DNA of 58,057 nucleotides from Caldilineaceae bacterium SB0661_bin_32 (GCA_009841235.1 VXMH01000118.1:1-58057), one strand, 5' to 3'; counted from the stretch's first letter, positions 42,558 to 52,427 are shown. Notes: a model not told the origin generated them from the letters alone. Program-made: numbers and translations.

Positions 42558-43508
42558 TCAGTCGACGACGCCTTTAAGCGATGCCCTCCGAATGTCCTCC
42601 AGCTCGTCGGCGCTGAAAACACCTGCCCGGTACAAATTGCGATATTCGTCAGAAACGCTTTGATCGAAGATCATCGGGTCGTCAGAGTTGACCGTCACCG
42701 GCACGCCGTTGTCAAAGAGGAGCCGGACCGGGTGACTCGCCATGTCAGGTACGGCATCCAGCATTACATTACTCGTCGGGCACACATTCAGCCGGACCCG
42801 GTTCCCGGCCAGCCAGCGCATCACCTCGACCGACTCCGCCGCGCCGATACCGTGCTGAACCTCGTCCAGCTCCAGCAGTTCAACCGTTCGCCGGACCTCC
42901 TGCGCGCCACCGAACTCTCCGACGTGCGCTTTCAACTTCATGCCCGCGGCCTTTGCCTCCACATACAGCGATTCGACATCCTCAGGACCGCACGCCTCCT
43001 GGTGATCGTACAGGTCTATCGATTGAAAAAAGCCCAACCCGACTGCCTGGTGCGCCAGCGACATCAGCTCCTGGTCCGATGCGGCCTGACGGGGAATGCC
43101 CAGCTCCGGGCGCAATTCGATCTGTGGGGAGAAACGTGCGGCCAACTCTTTCAGATGCCGTACGACACCGGCCAGTCCATCTGCATAGTATGCGGCGCGC
43201 CGAATGTCAAAGCTCATCTCCAGCAAAACGACACCGTCCCCAATTGCGTCGCGAACCGCTGACTCTGCCACAAACTCGACTGTCTCGCGATCGCGCAAAT
43301 AGGGGTCCAGAACGTCGGTAGCGTATACGTGCATCCCCCCCAGCCTCTTCATTTTGGCCGGAGGACCCTCGATCGTGCAACCGAAGCGTGACTCCAGGTT
43401 TCGGCGGCGTGTGCTGAAAAATGCGTGGCAATGCAGGTCGACCTTGGGAGCCGCCCGCAAGGCAGCCAGATCATCTTCAATGAGAGCGTCTGCAAAATTG
43501 GTCTTCAT
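42558..43508 (-). CDS. Adenosine deaminase-like amidohydrolase
   Basis: A 316-residue metal-dependent hydrolase of the adenosine/AMP deaminase family. Metal and substrate motifs are seen in order: VDLHCHAFF (HxH), LKAHVGEFGG (His and catalytic Glu), VQHGIGAAES (His) and TVNSDDPMIFD (Asp-Asp). It would deaminate adenosine or a related purine or aminated compound; some bacterial members act on 6-aminodeoxyfutalosine or other purines, so the gene name add is not given. It lies 49 bases... after the TIM-barrel gene in the same direction, so likely part of the same transcript. Confidence 0.87.
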   Translation of the reverse strand: MKTNFADALIEDDLAALRAAPKVDLHCHAFFSTRRRNLESRFGCTIEGPPAKMKRLGGMHVYATDVLDPYLRDRETVEFVAESAVRDAIGDGVVLLEMSFDIRRAAYYADGLAGVVRHLKELAARFSPQIELRPELGIPRQAASDQELMSLAHQAVGLGFFQSIDLYDHQEACGPEDVESLYVEAKAAGMKLKAHVGEFGGAQEVRRTVELLELDEVQHGIGAAESVEVMRWLAGNRVRLNVCPTSNVMLDAVPDMASHPVRLLFDNGVPVTVNSDDPMIFDQSVSDEYRNLYRAGVFSADELEDIRRASLKGVVD

Positions 43509-43576
43509 GTCCTGTTTTCGACTATCTTCTTTCCCTGCACTACACTTTTCCCGGGCGTCTTCCTCCCCTGTACGTC

Positions 43577-44431
43577 TCAGGAAGTCCAGGCGGCACTGTT
43601 ACCCAGAACCGACTCAAGATATGTACGACTCATCCTGGCCGCCTCCCGCGGCGGACGCGGCGCACGCGCCGTTCCGTCCAGCTCAACGTTGACCCATCTC
43701 CCGAACCGGCCGTCCGCTTTCAGAATCGCAAAAATCTCCGGTATGGGAAGAATGCCGCTGCCTATCGGCTCGTAATTGACGTAACCGCTTCTATCGATCT
43801 CCTTACCGTCGGCATCACGCTCGTAGCTTCCGTTCCAATCCTTCAAATGGACGTGAACGATGCGGTCTCGGTAGGTGCGCATCACCTCCAGAATGTCACT
43901 GCCCCCCTTGGCGATCTGACCGGTATCGGGCGCGAATCCGATCAGTGATACATCCACCAGCCCCAGAACTGTGTCGATGTCCTCACGGGTCTCGATAGCC
44001 GTCCCCGTGTGCGGGTGCAGTCCGGCCGCGAGGCCGATCTGACGGCAATACTCTCCGATCTGGTTGAGCGCATCGGCCAGCCGGCGAAACTGGTCCGGTG
44101 CATAACCGTCCGCAGGGCGCGGACCCGCCTGCAGGACCAGCGTCTCGCCGCCGGGCAGCGCGCGCAGCCCATCGGCCTCCCGGCGGGCGTTCTCCTGATC
44201 GGCCGCCGCCGTCTCCGGATTGATCCAATCCTTGTAACAGTATGCTGCCGCCGTTGGAATGCCAAAACTTTCGACCAGACCGCGATACCCGCCCGGCCTG
44301 CTCCCGTTGAGATCGAGAATCTTCGACGCGAAAGTCTCAAAGCCCTGATAGCCCAGTTCGGCAGTGTCGCGGTACGCCTGCTCAACATCCCCCGGGATCC
44401 CCCAGGTGATCCCCGTATGGCCGATCTTCAT
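43577..44431 (-). CDS. Sugar phosphate isomerase/epimerase, xylose isomerase-like TIM barrel (copy 1)
   Basis: A TIM-barrel protein of the AP endonuclease 2/xylose isomerase-like superfamily (IolE/IolI, hydroxypyruvate isomerase, tagatose epimerase relatives), 284 residues. The start MKIGHTGITWGIPGD has a GAGGAGAGG site; a longer reading lacks one. Conserved metal positions appear as AAGLHPHTGTAIET (His/Glu), IGFAPDTGQIAKGG (Asp/His type) and RIVHVHLKDWNG (His and Asp). The likely substrate is a ketose or inosose-type compound. Its neighbours, an SDR and a Gfo/Idh/MocA enzyme, form the usual trio for polyol or inositol-like breakdown. Confidence 0.87.
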   Translation of the reverse strand: MKIGHTGITWGIPGDVEQAYRDTAELGYQGFETFASKILDLNGSRPGGYRGLVESFGIPTAAAYCYKDWINPETAAADQENARREADGLRALPGGETLVLQAGPRPADGYAPDQFRRLADALNQIGEYCRQIGLAAGLHPHTGTAIETREDIDTVLGLVDVSLIGFAPDTGQIAKGGSDILEVMRTYRDRIVHVHLKDWNGSYERDADGKEIDRSGYVNYEPIGSGILPIPEIFAILKADGRFGRWVNVELDGTARAPRPPREAARMSRTYLESVLGNSAAWTS

Positions 44432-44485
44432 TTTCCTCTCCTCACAAATGTGCCCGGTCAAGTTACCGGCCATCAGCCCCCGTGG

Positions 44486-45244
44486 TTACATGATGCGGAA
44501 TCCACCGTCCACGTAGAGAGACTGCCCCGTCACGTAGCTTGCCTTGTCCGAAGCCAGGAATGCCGCGACCTGCCCGATCTCGTCCGGCTCACCGGCGCGC
44601 TTGAGAGCAATCTTTTCCAGAACAATCGGAAGGATTTCAGGGTCCTTCATCACCCAACTGGTCATGTCCGTGTCGATCAGCCCCGGGTTGATACAGTTGA
44701 CGCGGATATTGTGTTCGGCCAGTTCGACGGCCAGATTCGCGGTCAACGCCTCGACGCCCCGTTTACTCGGCGCGTAGTGCGCCCGACCCGGCAACACCAT
44801 CCCCGCCTGCACCGAACCAATGTTGACGATGGCGCCCCCTTTCCCACTGGAAATCATGTGACGGACTGCAGCCTGCGCACAGAGAAACTCGCCGCGCAGA
44901 TTGATATTGGTCACGCGTTCCCATTCTTCCGGCGTTATCTCCAGGAAGGGGACTATCGACTCCACTCCGGCATTGTTGACCAGAATATCGAGCCCACCCA
45001 ACTGTTCAACAACCCCATCCACCATGGCATGTGCCTGATCGGGCTGCGCAACATCCGCCATGACGACTACCGCGCGCCGGCCCAGTTCGCGTACCTCCCG
45101 CGCAACCGCCTCGGCCTGCTCCGCGCCCTCCACATCATTCACCGCCACATCCGCGCCCTCCGCGGCCAGCGCCAGGCAGACGCCCCGCCCGATTCCCCGG
45201 CGCCCACCGGTCACCAGTGCCGCCTTTCCGCTCAAAATTTCCAT
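44486..45244 (-). CDS. Short-chain dehydrogenase/reductase
   Basis: A classical SDR of 252 residues with NAD(P)-binding TGGRRGIGRG (about 11-20), NVEG/VNDVEGAEQ for the second strand, NNAGVE, and the catalytic Ser-Tyr-Lys in NIGSVQAG...HYAPSKRG. The C-terminal VTGQSLYVDGGFRIM is typical of glucose-1-dehydrogenase/FabG-like enzymes. The AAGGAG ribosome-binding site lies in the last codons of the upstream Gfo/Idh/MocA gene, two bases separate stop and start, and so the two are translationally coupled and likely act in sequence on one sugar or polyol. Confidence 0.92.
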   Translation of the reverse strand: MEILSGKAALVTGGRRGIGRGVCLALAAEGADVAVNDVEGAEQAEAVAREVRELGRRAVVVMADVAQPDQAHAMVDGVVEQLGGLDILVNNAGVESIVPFLEITPEEWERVTNINLRGEFLCAQAAVRHMISSGKGGAIVNIGSVQAGMVLPGRAHYAPSKRGVEALTANLAVELAEHNIRVNCINPGLIDTDMTSWVMKDPEILPIVLEKIALKRAGEPDEIGQVAAFLASDKASYVTGQSLYVDGGFRIM

Positions 45245-45246
45245 CT

Positions 45247-46434
45247 CTACACTCCTTTTTCGCTTTCATTCTCCGATCCGGCCCGCCATCTTTCACGTTC
45301 GTTCGGAGCGACGTACCTCTCGGTTTCGTCTCCCTGCGGAGGAAAGTCACCTGTCTCACACATTGCCAGGAATGGATTGTCCCGTGCCTCCACAGGAAAT
45401 TTTATGACAGAGCGGCGCCTCGCCGACTCATAGATACCGACCATCACCTCGGTGACCTTGCGGCCGTTTTCGCCATCCAATGGATGGGGCGCTCCCGTTT
45501 CGATCGTCCTGAGCAAATCCATGATCTCGAGCCCGATCGCGCTCACAGGAGCAGGCCACTCGATTTCTATCTCTTCGATCTGGCCCCCCCGAAATACGCG
45601 CAGCGCAGGCGTATTCAGAAGATCAGCCTCTCGGAATACGTCACCGTAGAGTTCCAGTCTGCCCTCATCGCCGTGAATGACGAAATGATGGTAGCGATGG
45701 ACCTCGTCGTTCCAGCTTGGGTCCAGCGAATGCTGCCGTCTGGTCCTGCCATCGAACGCCGGCGAACGCGCCATCCATCCCCAGACAAAATGGGCTCGGA
45801 CCTGGTTCTTGAACGCCAGGAATGCAATGCCCGCATTTTCACAGCGGTGGCCGTAGTATTCATAGCCTTCGTGTCCGTCCACCTGTCCCAGCAGGTGGTC
45901 GACTTCCGGGTCACCCAGCAGTGCCAGTAGCATATGGATCGTGTGTGTCCCGTCCGTCATCAGGCAGCCGGGCTTAAGCGATGCATCAGCGGAAACGACG
46001 CGGCCGATGGCGCCGTCGGCGATCAACTGGCGGGCGCGAGCGTATTGGGGCATATAGTGGCGCTGGTGGCTGATGGTGAGACGAGAGCCCGACGCCCGGC
46101 AGGCTGCCAGTATCTCGTCCGCCTCCGCCAGATCCATGGCCATCGGCTTTTCGCACACGATCCCCTTCGTCCCCGCCTGCGCCGCAGCCACCACCATAGC
46201 GCAATGCAACGCATCATGGGTCACAACCGACACCAGGTCCGGCTGAACTTCAGCCAGCATCTCCTCGTAATCGGTATACAACCCTTGAGCGCCCGTCTCC
46301 TCGGCGAAAGCCTGCAGGGCGTCTTCGGAGATATCGGCCCCCGCCGCAATCGGAATGCCCAACTCCTCATACGCCTTCATGTGTCCCCGGGCCATGCGTC
46401 CACAGCCGATCACCGCGGCCCTGTAGTCAGTCAT
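45247..46434 (-). CDS. Gfo/Idh/MocA family oxidoreductase (canonical EKP)
   Basis: A 395-residue NAD(P)-dependent oxidoreductase. The Rossmann motif is VIGCGRMARGHMKAY (9-23), followed by AAGADISED, VVTHDALHC and the intact EKP motif (GIVCEKPMAMDLAEA) with the catalytic lysine. HQRHYMPQYARAR and MTDGTHTIHMLLALLGD belong to the substrate domain. It is the only one of three family members in this window with the lysine. A GGGGAGC site precedes the ATG. It is coupled to the SDR gene and follows the second TIM-barrel gene by 41 bases. The substrate may be an inositol, amino-sugar or sugar acid. Confidence 0.92.
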   Translation of the reverse strand: MTDYRAAVIGCGRMARGHMKAYEELGIPIAAGADISEDALQAFAEETGAQGLYTDYEEMLAEVQPDLVSVVTHDALHCAMVVAAAQAGTKGIVCEKPMAMDLAEADEILAACRASGSRLTISHQRHYMPQYARARQLIADGAIGRVVSADASLKPGCLMTDGTHTIHMLLALLGDPEVDHLLGQVDGHEGYEYYGHRCENAGIAFLAFKNQVRAHFVWGWMARSPAFDGRTRRQHSLDPSWNDEVHRYHHFVIHGDEGRLELYGDVFREADLLNTPALRVFRGGQIEEIEIEWPAPVSAIGLEIMDLLRTIETGAPHPLDGENGRKVTEVMVGIYESARRRSVIKFPVEARDNPFLAMCETGDFPPQGDETERYVAPNERERWRAGSENESEKGV

Positions 46435-46475
46435 TGGAAGCTCCCCTGATGGAATTCAGTGGCTCTTTGCCCGCG

Positions 46476-47486
46476 TCATCCGGAATCGCATTGGCCGGCG
46501 TTTTCCAGGCGCGCCACAGTCTCGTCGCGCAGTCGTCGTGCGTAGTCGACATTATACTGGAGCCGGGCAGGAATGATTGCCGCCCAATCGAGCTCCTTGC
46601 TTTCTTCCGGGCGCGGGTGGAGGCCGGCCCGCACCTGCTGCTCTCCCCGCCACAGATGGCTCACAAAGCGGGCCATTCGTGCCGGCGTCAGATCGGTGAA
46701 GCTCTCGAGGAATGCCTCGTCATACATGGGAATAGGGATAAAGCCGCCGCTGTCCTCTATGTTCAAATGAACGTTCGGATTGGCCTGATGGAGGATTTCG
46801 ACGACCGCCGGCAGATCGACCAGGCCGCGACCCAGGGGGGCGCCTCCTTGCCAGTTATATCCCCCTTCAGTTGGATAGATGCACGTGTCTTTGAAATGGG
46901 TCGTATGGACGAAGGGCGCCAGCGCCCGCGCGGCGTCAACGGGATCCTCGAGCAACCCCAGCGCATTGGCCGTGTCCAGGTTGACGCCTACGTGCTCCGA
47001 ATCGACCTCTTCAATGATGCTTACAAGCTCCAAGGAAGTCAGATCGACATGGAGCTCCATTGTTATTATCAGGTCGAAGTCAGCAGCGATCAGACTCAAC
47101 TCGCGCAAGACCACGATCGTCGACTCAATCTGTTCTGCCAGCGTTGGCGCAGAAAAAGTACGCTCCTTGAGAAGACCAAAACAGGTATTCAGAAACGGAG
47201 CGTTCAACCTCCTGGCCAGGGGGAAAAGAGGCTTCCAATCTGCCACCAAATCGCTGACGCTCCGCCCGCTTCGACCGGGGTTGACACCGGCTCCTGCCAG
47301 TTCAAGGTACAGCCCGCCGGCCTCCGCCTCTTCCGACAACCTGTCCACGTAGGCATCGTCGCGCCCCTGCAGCAGCCTCGCCGAAAAATGCAGGCCCTCC
47401 AGACCGTGGGCCTTCGTCTGTTGCAAGAGCTCCAGAGGATCGAGGCTTACCGCCTTTAGTGTCAGGGCGTCTAGACCAACTTTCAT
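46476..47486 (-). CDS. Sugar phosphate isomerase/epimerase, xylose isomerase-like TIM barrel (copy 2)
   Basis: A second TIM-barrel protein of the same superfamily, 336 residues. The start MKVGLDALTLKAVSLDPLE is preferred for its GGAGGAG site. Metal-site strands are seen as LIITMELHVDLTSLEL (Glu), VGVNLDTANALGLLEDP (Asp), FVHTTHFKDTCIYPT (His) and VHLNIEDSGG (Glu). It is only distantly related to copy 1. It lies 67 bases downstream of the FtsX-like permease gene and 41 upstream of the Gfo/Idh/MocA gene. Isomerase or epimerase acting on a free or phosphorylated ketose is the likely role. Confidence 0.87.
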   Translation of the reverse strand: MKVGLDALTLKAVSLDPLELLQQTKAHGLEGLHFSARLLQGRDDAYVDRLSEEAEAGGLYLELAGAGVNPGRSGRSVSDLVADWKPLFPLARRLNAPFLNTCFGLLKERTFSAPTLAEQIESTIVVLRELSLIAADFDLIITMELHVDLTSLELVSIIEEVDSEHVGVNLDTANALGLLEDPVDAARALAPFVHTTHFKDTCIYPTEGGYNWQGGAPLGRGLVDLPAVVEILHQANPNVHLNIEDSGGFIPIPMYDEAFLESFTDLTPARMARFVSHLWRGEQQVRAGLHPRPEESKELDWAAIIPARLQYNVDYARRLRDETVARLENAGQCDSG

Positions 47487-47552
47487 AAGCACTCCTCCGG
47501 CAGCCAACGAGTAGCCGCCCTTCACACATTCACCAGTCGTCGCAATTCAATG

Positions 47553-50429
47553 TCAGGCCAGCACTTCGCCCATCTTCACAGCCTGGAAGGTTTTCATCCG
47601 CACCAGCAGCCACAACGTGCCCACCGCGGCCGCCAGCACCATGATCAACATCGCCGACACAAGCTGCGCTACGTCATCCCACGCGATCTGCACGATAAAC
47701 GGCGGGATCAAATCGTCCTGATCGTATCCGATCTGGTAGAAGGGAATGAAGATGTAGCTGCTCAGCAGTCCCAGGTAGCTGCCCGCCGCGATTCCCACCG
47801 TCGTAACCGTCACCTGTTCGCCGCCAAGCGAAAAGACAAGCTGGCTGGTCGAAAGTCCCATCGCCCGCAATATGCCCAACTGAATGAATCGCTGCCGAAA
47901 CGACAGCGCCGAATAGATCACCAGTGCCAGCATGCTCAGCATGGCTACGGCGATGAAGCCAACCGAAAGAAATCCGAACAGCCCGACCCGGGCCGGCCTC
48001 GCCTGCGCCTCCGCCAGCTCCGAATGTGCATCTTCCATCGAAATTATCCTGTAGCCAATTTCGTCCAATGAACTTACCAGAAGCTCTGGATCGATAGCTT
48101 CCTCCGTGGCCAGCCAGACCCTGTACGGAACCTCGTGGCCAATAAGAGAGAAGATGTAGTTGAGGTTGGCGACAAAAAACTCTCCGTCCTGGGGGTATAC
48201 GGTCGGGAACAGTTCCATTGCCCCCACGATCCGGAAATTGAACGTCGCATTACTTGCAGGGACGAGCCCGCTCAGAGCAATCGTATCGCCAATCTGAAGC
48301 CCGAGAGCGTCCAACATCGACTGGCTGACAATGACACCGCTATACTCCAGCGCCAGTGCATTCATGAGCGCGCCGAGCGAATCATTGGCAAAGTCCGGCC
48401 GGAAATACGCGACCTCCGGGAAATGGCTGCGATCGATACCAAAAAGCCTCCCGCTGACCAGCCTGCCGCCCACGCGTGTCGAAACCGGGAAATCTCCAAT
48501 ACGGGTCGCCGCCCGCACCCCCGGCGCCTGCCTGTGTTCGTCAACCGGCAGGTTGATCCAGACAAACTCCTCCTCCCCCTCTTCCACCGGTTTGCCGTCC
48601 TCAGAAGGAAGAATCCGCAGCGCCGCCCCTTCTGTCAGAGTGACGTCCGCGCCAACCTCGTAAAATATGCGCGCCACCAGGTTCGCGTCCAACGTGCGTG
48701 CCATCGACGCCGTAAAGGTCCCAAGGCTTGTGGTAAGAATGAGCAGCAGCAACAAGCTGGTATAGACCTTGCCCGTACGCGCCAGATTGTAGAAAGCCAG
48801 CAGCATCGAGATCCCGCCTAGCCGCGCCCACAGCATACTCAGTAGCAACGCAATGATTGGGAAGAGGCGGACGGCCACCAGCGCCACCGCCAGAATGAAC
48901 AGCGCCGGCGCCAGGAACAGCAGTGGGTTGTCCAGCGGGTCCGCGGGAACATCGGCCTGCAGAAAGGCGATCCGGCCTTGAGTCCTGAGCATGTAGTAGC
49001 CGTAGCTCGCTACCCCCAACAGCAGAAAGTCAAGGTACGAGCGCTCCCAGAAGGAGCGCCGCTGCCGGCGGCTTATCTCCTGTTTGGCTTCGACAATCGC
49101 CAGCCGCGCCGCCCCCAATGCCGGTAACACGGTCGCGAACAGAGCGCCCCCAATAGCGACAACCGTATACGTCATGCTGGTCGTCGTCGTCTCGATCTGC
49201 AGCGGCGTTTGCGCCTCAAATGTCATGAAATAGCGCGTCCCGCCTATGAACTGTGCCACCACCTTGCCCAATGCCGGGCCAGCTGCCAGTGCAAAAATCC
49301 CCAATGTCGCGCCTTGCATAAGATAAATTGAAAAAACCTGACCGGTCGTCGCCCCCCGGCTCTTTAGAATCGAAATCTCTATCTGCTGCCGCTTGACCGT
49401 GCTGTCGGCGATCAGAACGATGAAGTAGAGGACAAGCCCAAGGATTGGAATGCTGAAAAGAAGCAGCAATATCGCCTGGGTCGAAGCCACGAGTCGGTAT
49501 CGCCTCAGCGCGGAAACCGGCGAAAGTTCCAGATACGTTGTCGATATCCGGCTCTTAATCTGCCGGTCGACACGATTGACTCTGCCCAGGAACCGGTCCA
49601 CGTCCTCCGCGCGCACCGAGGCGCCGTCAACTACCTTGTACCAACCCACATCGGTCAACGCGTGCGGGACCCTTGCCCCAATCTCACTGATGTAGGTGTT
49701 CTCAGGAATGAGGAAAACATTCGCGAAGGACAGCGGCGGCAAATGCCAGGTTGCGCCGCCCTCAGTGCGGGGAATCCAGATCCCTGAGATTCGTATCGGT
49801 ATCTCCAACCGTACATTATTGCCGGTGGAAGTGCGCGCGCTTGGGTCGAAGAGAGTATACCCCTCCCCCACCTGCAGTCCGGCCTCCACCGCGAACTCCT
49901 CGCTGACAAGGACATCCACGACCTTGTCACTTCCCCCCTCAACGTTGCCCTGCGCCGGAAACTCCCCTTCGGCAACCGAAACGTACTCCTCAAGACGGTC
50001 GATAAAGCCCAGGTAACCCCGCAAAAGAGGCTTGTCCCGCAGTTCATACTGCCCATCGCGCAGAGGAAACACCTGAAAGAGATCGCTCTTGACATAATGC
50101 ATGTCCGACCTGTGCGGAAGCCCCAGATCCTGGTTATAGCGGGTCTCCATATACTGGTCCAGGGCCGCGTACGCTTCCCAGTCCGCGCCCTCGACGCTGG
50201 AGCCCCTGACATAATGATAAAAAAATGAGAATGCGGAGCGGTTTGGTACGGTCTGCAGTTCGTGTTCCAGCAGGGAGCGGTTGGCCGCGTCAGTGTACAT
50301 CGGCGGCGCTGACGCCAGCGCCACCACCACGCTCCAACCGAGCAGAAGACAAAATGTCAGAACCGGTTCGGAGCTGAAGCGTCGGAGAGCGATTCTCCAA
50401 AGGCCAAGATAGCTGTAAACGGAACGCAT
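47553..50429 (-). CDS. ABC transporter permease, FtsX/MacB-like (large)
   Basis: A roughly 958-residue membrane protein with two FtsX-type modules. The N-terminal helix (LTFCLLLGWSVVVALAS) is followed by a long extracytoplasmic part, then a first FtsX domain (QQIEISILKSRGATTGQVFSIYLMQGATLG) of about three helices, a second periplasmic domain, and a second FtsX domain (RQRFIQLGILRAMGLSTSQLVFSLGGEQ) at the C-terminus. Such permeases need a MacB/LolD-like ATPase, and none is near. They move lipids, lipoproteins or peptides, or relay mechanical signals. The ATG start is taken; a TTG 33 bases upstream is possible, and neither has a good site. It stands directly after the sugar permease, which is unusual. 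Confidence 0.85.
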   Translation of the reverse strand: MRSVYSYLGLWRIALRRFSSEPVLTFCLLLGWSVVVALASAPPMYTDAANRSLLEHELQTVPNRSAFSFFYHYVRGSSVEGADWEAYAALDQYMETRYNQDLGLPHRSDMHYVKSDLFQVFPLRDGQYELRDKPLLRGYLGFIDRLEEYVSVAEGEFPAQGNVEGGSDKVVDVLVSEEFAVEAGLQVGEGYTLFDPSARTSTGNNVRLEIPIRISGIWIPRTEGGATWHLPPLSFANVFLIPENTYISEIGARVPHALTDVGWYKVVDGASVRAEDVDRFLGRVNRVDRQIKSRISTTYLELSPVSALRRYRLVASTQAILLLLFSIPILGLVLYFIVLIADSTVKRQQIEISILKSRGATTGQVFSIYLMQGATLGIFALAAGPALGKVVAQFIGGTRYFMTFEAQTPLQIETTTTSMTYTVVAIGGALFATVLPALGAARLAIVEAKQEISRRQRRSFWERSYLDFLLLGVASYGYYMLRTQGRIAFLQADVPADPLDNPLLFLAPALFILAVALVAVRLFPIIALLLSMLWARLGGISMLLAFYNLARTGKVYTSLLLLLILTTSLGTFTASMARTLDANLVARIFYEVGADVTLTEGAALRILPSEDGKPVEEGEEEFVWINLPVDEHRQAPGVRAATRIGDFPVSTRVGGRLVSGRLFGIDRSHFPEVAYFRPDFANDSLGALMNALALEYSGVIVSQSMLDALGLQIGDTIALSGLVPASNATFNFRIVGAMELFPTVYPQDGEFFVANLNYIFSLIGHEVPYRVWLATEEAIDPELLVSSLDEIGYRIISMEDAHSELAEAQARPARVGLFGFLSVGFIAVAMLSMLALVIYSALSFRQRFIQLGILRAMGLSTSQLVFSLGGEQVTVTTVGIAAGSYLGLLSSYIFIPFYQIGYDQDDLIPPFIVQIAWDDVAQLVSAMLIMVLAAAVGTLWLLVRMKTFQAVKMGEVLA

Positions 50430-50467
50430 TGAATTGTGCAGGAGAGACCGCAGCGCTCCCAAGCAGC

Positions 50468-51349
50468 TTACATCTTGATGGCGCCGGAGCTAAGCCCTTC
50501 GACAAAGAGGCGGCTTGTAAAGGCGAACAGGATGATGAGAGGAATCGAAGCGATCACATAACCCGCCATCAGGGGACCCCAAATCGTGTACCAGGCCGTT
50601 CGAAACGCATAGAGTCCGATGGTCAGCGTCATCAGTTCGTTGCTGCGGAGTGTAACCAGGGGCCAGATAACGTCGTTCCATGTGCTGAGAACGTGCATGA
50701 TGGCAACAACACCCAAAATCGACTGCGACAACGGGATGCCAATGTGACGGAAGACCTGCAGCTCATTCGCACCGTCGATCCGCGCCGCCTCAAACATCTC
50801 GCCCGGCAGAGCTTCGAAGAACTGTCGCAGAATGAAGATGGCAAAGACCTGCCCGCCCGCAATGTAAGGGGCGATCAATACCCAGCGGGTATTCAGGAGA
50901 CCGAGGTCCTTAACCAGCAGAAAGGCCGGAATCAGCGTGAGTTCACCCGGCACCATCAGCAGGGCCAGCACGCCGAAAAAGAAGAACTCCCGCCCAGGGA
51001 AAGGATAGCGGGCAAAAGCCCACGCTGCAATCGCCGCCAGAACAACCATACCTGCTACTGAGGTGCCGCTGGTGATTATGCTGTTAAGGATATAGCGGGA
51101 GACGATTCGCCAGGCTTCAAGATAGTTGTCGGGGTGGAGCGGAAACGTGACAGTGAACGGGTAATGGTCGAATTGGGGGATATCCTTGAACGAAATGATA
51201 ATCGTGATGATGAAAGGCAGAAACATGAAGAACAGAAAGCCGAGCAGTCCCAGATGACGCCACCAGTCCCCCGTTCGCCAGGCGCGGCGCCAGCCGGCGC
51301 CCAACGACATGCGTTGCACCGGTTGCGGTTGTCCTTCAAGTACTGTCAT
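50468..51349 (-). CDS. Carbohydrate ABC transporter permease, MalG/UgpE type
   Basis: One of two membrane subunits of a family 1 sugar importer. The 293 residues have six helices, the EAA loop EMFEAARIDGANELQVFRHIGIPLSQ near residues 185-215, and the C-terminal ...FTSRLFVEGLSSGAIKM of the MalG family. It follows the MalF-type gene by 89 bases in the same direction. There is no ATPase in the operon, which is common in this family where one MsmK-type ATPase serves many transporters. Confidence 0.93.
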   Translation of the reverse strand: MTVLEGQPQPVQRMSLGAGWRRAWRTGDWWRHLGLLGFLFFMFLPFIITIIISFKDIPQFDHYPFTVTFPLHPDNYLEAWRIVSRYILNSIITSGTSVAGMVVLAAIAAWAFARYPFPGREFFFFGVLALLMVPGELTLIPAFLLVKDLGLLNTRWVLIAPYIAGGQVFAIFILRQFFEALPGEMFEAARIDGANELQVFRHIGIPLSQSILGVVAIMHVLSTWNDVIWPLVTLRSNELMTLTIGLYAFRTAWYTIWGPLMAGYVIASIPLIILFAFTSRLFVEGLSSGAIKM

Positions 51350-51438
51350 CGCTCAACTCTCCAGTCGTCCGGGTGACCCTGCGCTTAACCCTGCCCTGCG
51401 CCTCGGCAACCCCTGCTCACGAACCTCGCGCTCGCCAC

Positions 51439-52404
51439 TCAATAGTCACCCGTCTTGACAAACTTCACGTTCAAGATCGTCAGACCCATTATCAGCACAA
51501 ACAAGAACATCCCGATCGCGGACGCATACCCCATCTTGTTCCACAAAAAAGCGTTGTTGTACATCCACAGTCCGGGCACCATACTTGCCGTCCCCGGCCC
51601 TCCCGCCGTCATCACAAATACGGCTACCCAGCCCTGCAGGCCGCCGATGACCGCCAGTACGATGATCAGCTTGAATTGACCGAGAATGAGAGGAATGTCA
51701 ATCGCAAAGATGCGCCGCAGACCGGAGCATCCGTCGACCAGCGAACTGTCTATTACTTCATCCGAGATGCCCTGCAGGCCCGCCAGATAGATGAGCACGG
51801 TGACACCGCCCACCCACGGGAAACCCATAAACGTTACCGCATAAAGCGCCGTCTTCGGGCTTCCCAGCCAGGGCTGCTGCCAGTCCTCCAGTCCGATTCC
51901 TTCGAGGAAGGCGTTCAAAAGGCCGTGCGTGCCGTCATAGATGAACTGCCATAGCAGTAAGATGACGATGCCCGGCACCACCGCCGGCAGGATGGTCAGG
52001 ACGCGATACGTGTACTTGTGTACATTGCTGCGCAAGTTGAAGATCAGCTCGGCGACGATGAAAGGAAACGTGACCGCGCTGATCACCCGCCATGAAGTAA
52101 GCAGGCTCACGTGGCGCAGCGACTTGATGAAAATGTCATCCCTGATGAAGAGCTTCTCGAAGTTGCCTAACCCCAGGAACTCCGGCTGCAGACCTATGTC
52201 CCACTTGAAAAAGGCCCGGTAAAGCCCCATGAAGGCCGGGTAATAGTTGAAGGTCAGCAGCAGCGCAAAAGTGGGAACCAGCATCATGTAGACGAAGCGG
52301 TAGCGGTAGATGCGCTCCCCGAGCGTGGCCTGCCTCTCCAGCGGCGCTGACGGTCGCGCGACCGTAGCTCTTGACGCAGGTGCGCGAATCTCTTCTGTTG
52401 TCAT
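51439..52404 (-). CDS. Carbohydrate ABC transporter permease, MalF/UgpA type
   Basis: First membrane subunit of the family 1 sugar importer, 321 residues. A polar N-terminus of about 35 residues is followed by the first helix (VYMMLVPTFALLLTFNYYPAFMGLYRAFFKWD), the typical LGLGNFEKLF segment, and a transmembrane core with the EAA loop GISDEVIDSSLVDGCSGLRRIFAIDIPLI; the usual EAA reads EVI here. The protein ends LTILNVKFVKTGDY, typical of the family. It is separated from the SBP gene by 167 bases containing a strong hairpin. Confidence 0.92.
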   Translation of the reverse strand: MTTEEIRAPASRATVARPSAPLERQATLGERIYRYRFVYMMLVPTFALLLTFNYYPAFMGLYRAFFKWDIGLQPEFLGLGNFEKLFIRDDIFIKSLRHVSLLTSWRVISAVTFPFIVAELIFNLRSNVHKYTYRVLTILPAVVPGIVILLLWQFIYDGTHGLLNAFLEGIGLEDWQQPWLGSPKTALYAVTFMGFPWVGGVTVLIYLAGLQGISDEVIDSSLVDGCSGLRRIFAIDIPLILGQFKLIIVLAVIGGLQGWVAVFVMTAGGPGTASMVPGLWMYNNAFLWNKMGYASAIGMFLFVLIMGLTILNVKFVKTGDY

Positions 52405-52427
52405 TGCGCTTTTCCCGTTCCTACACT

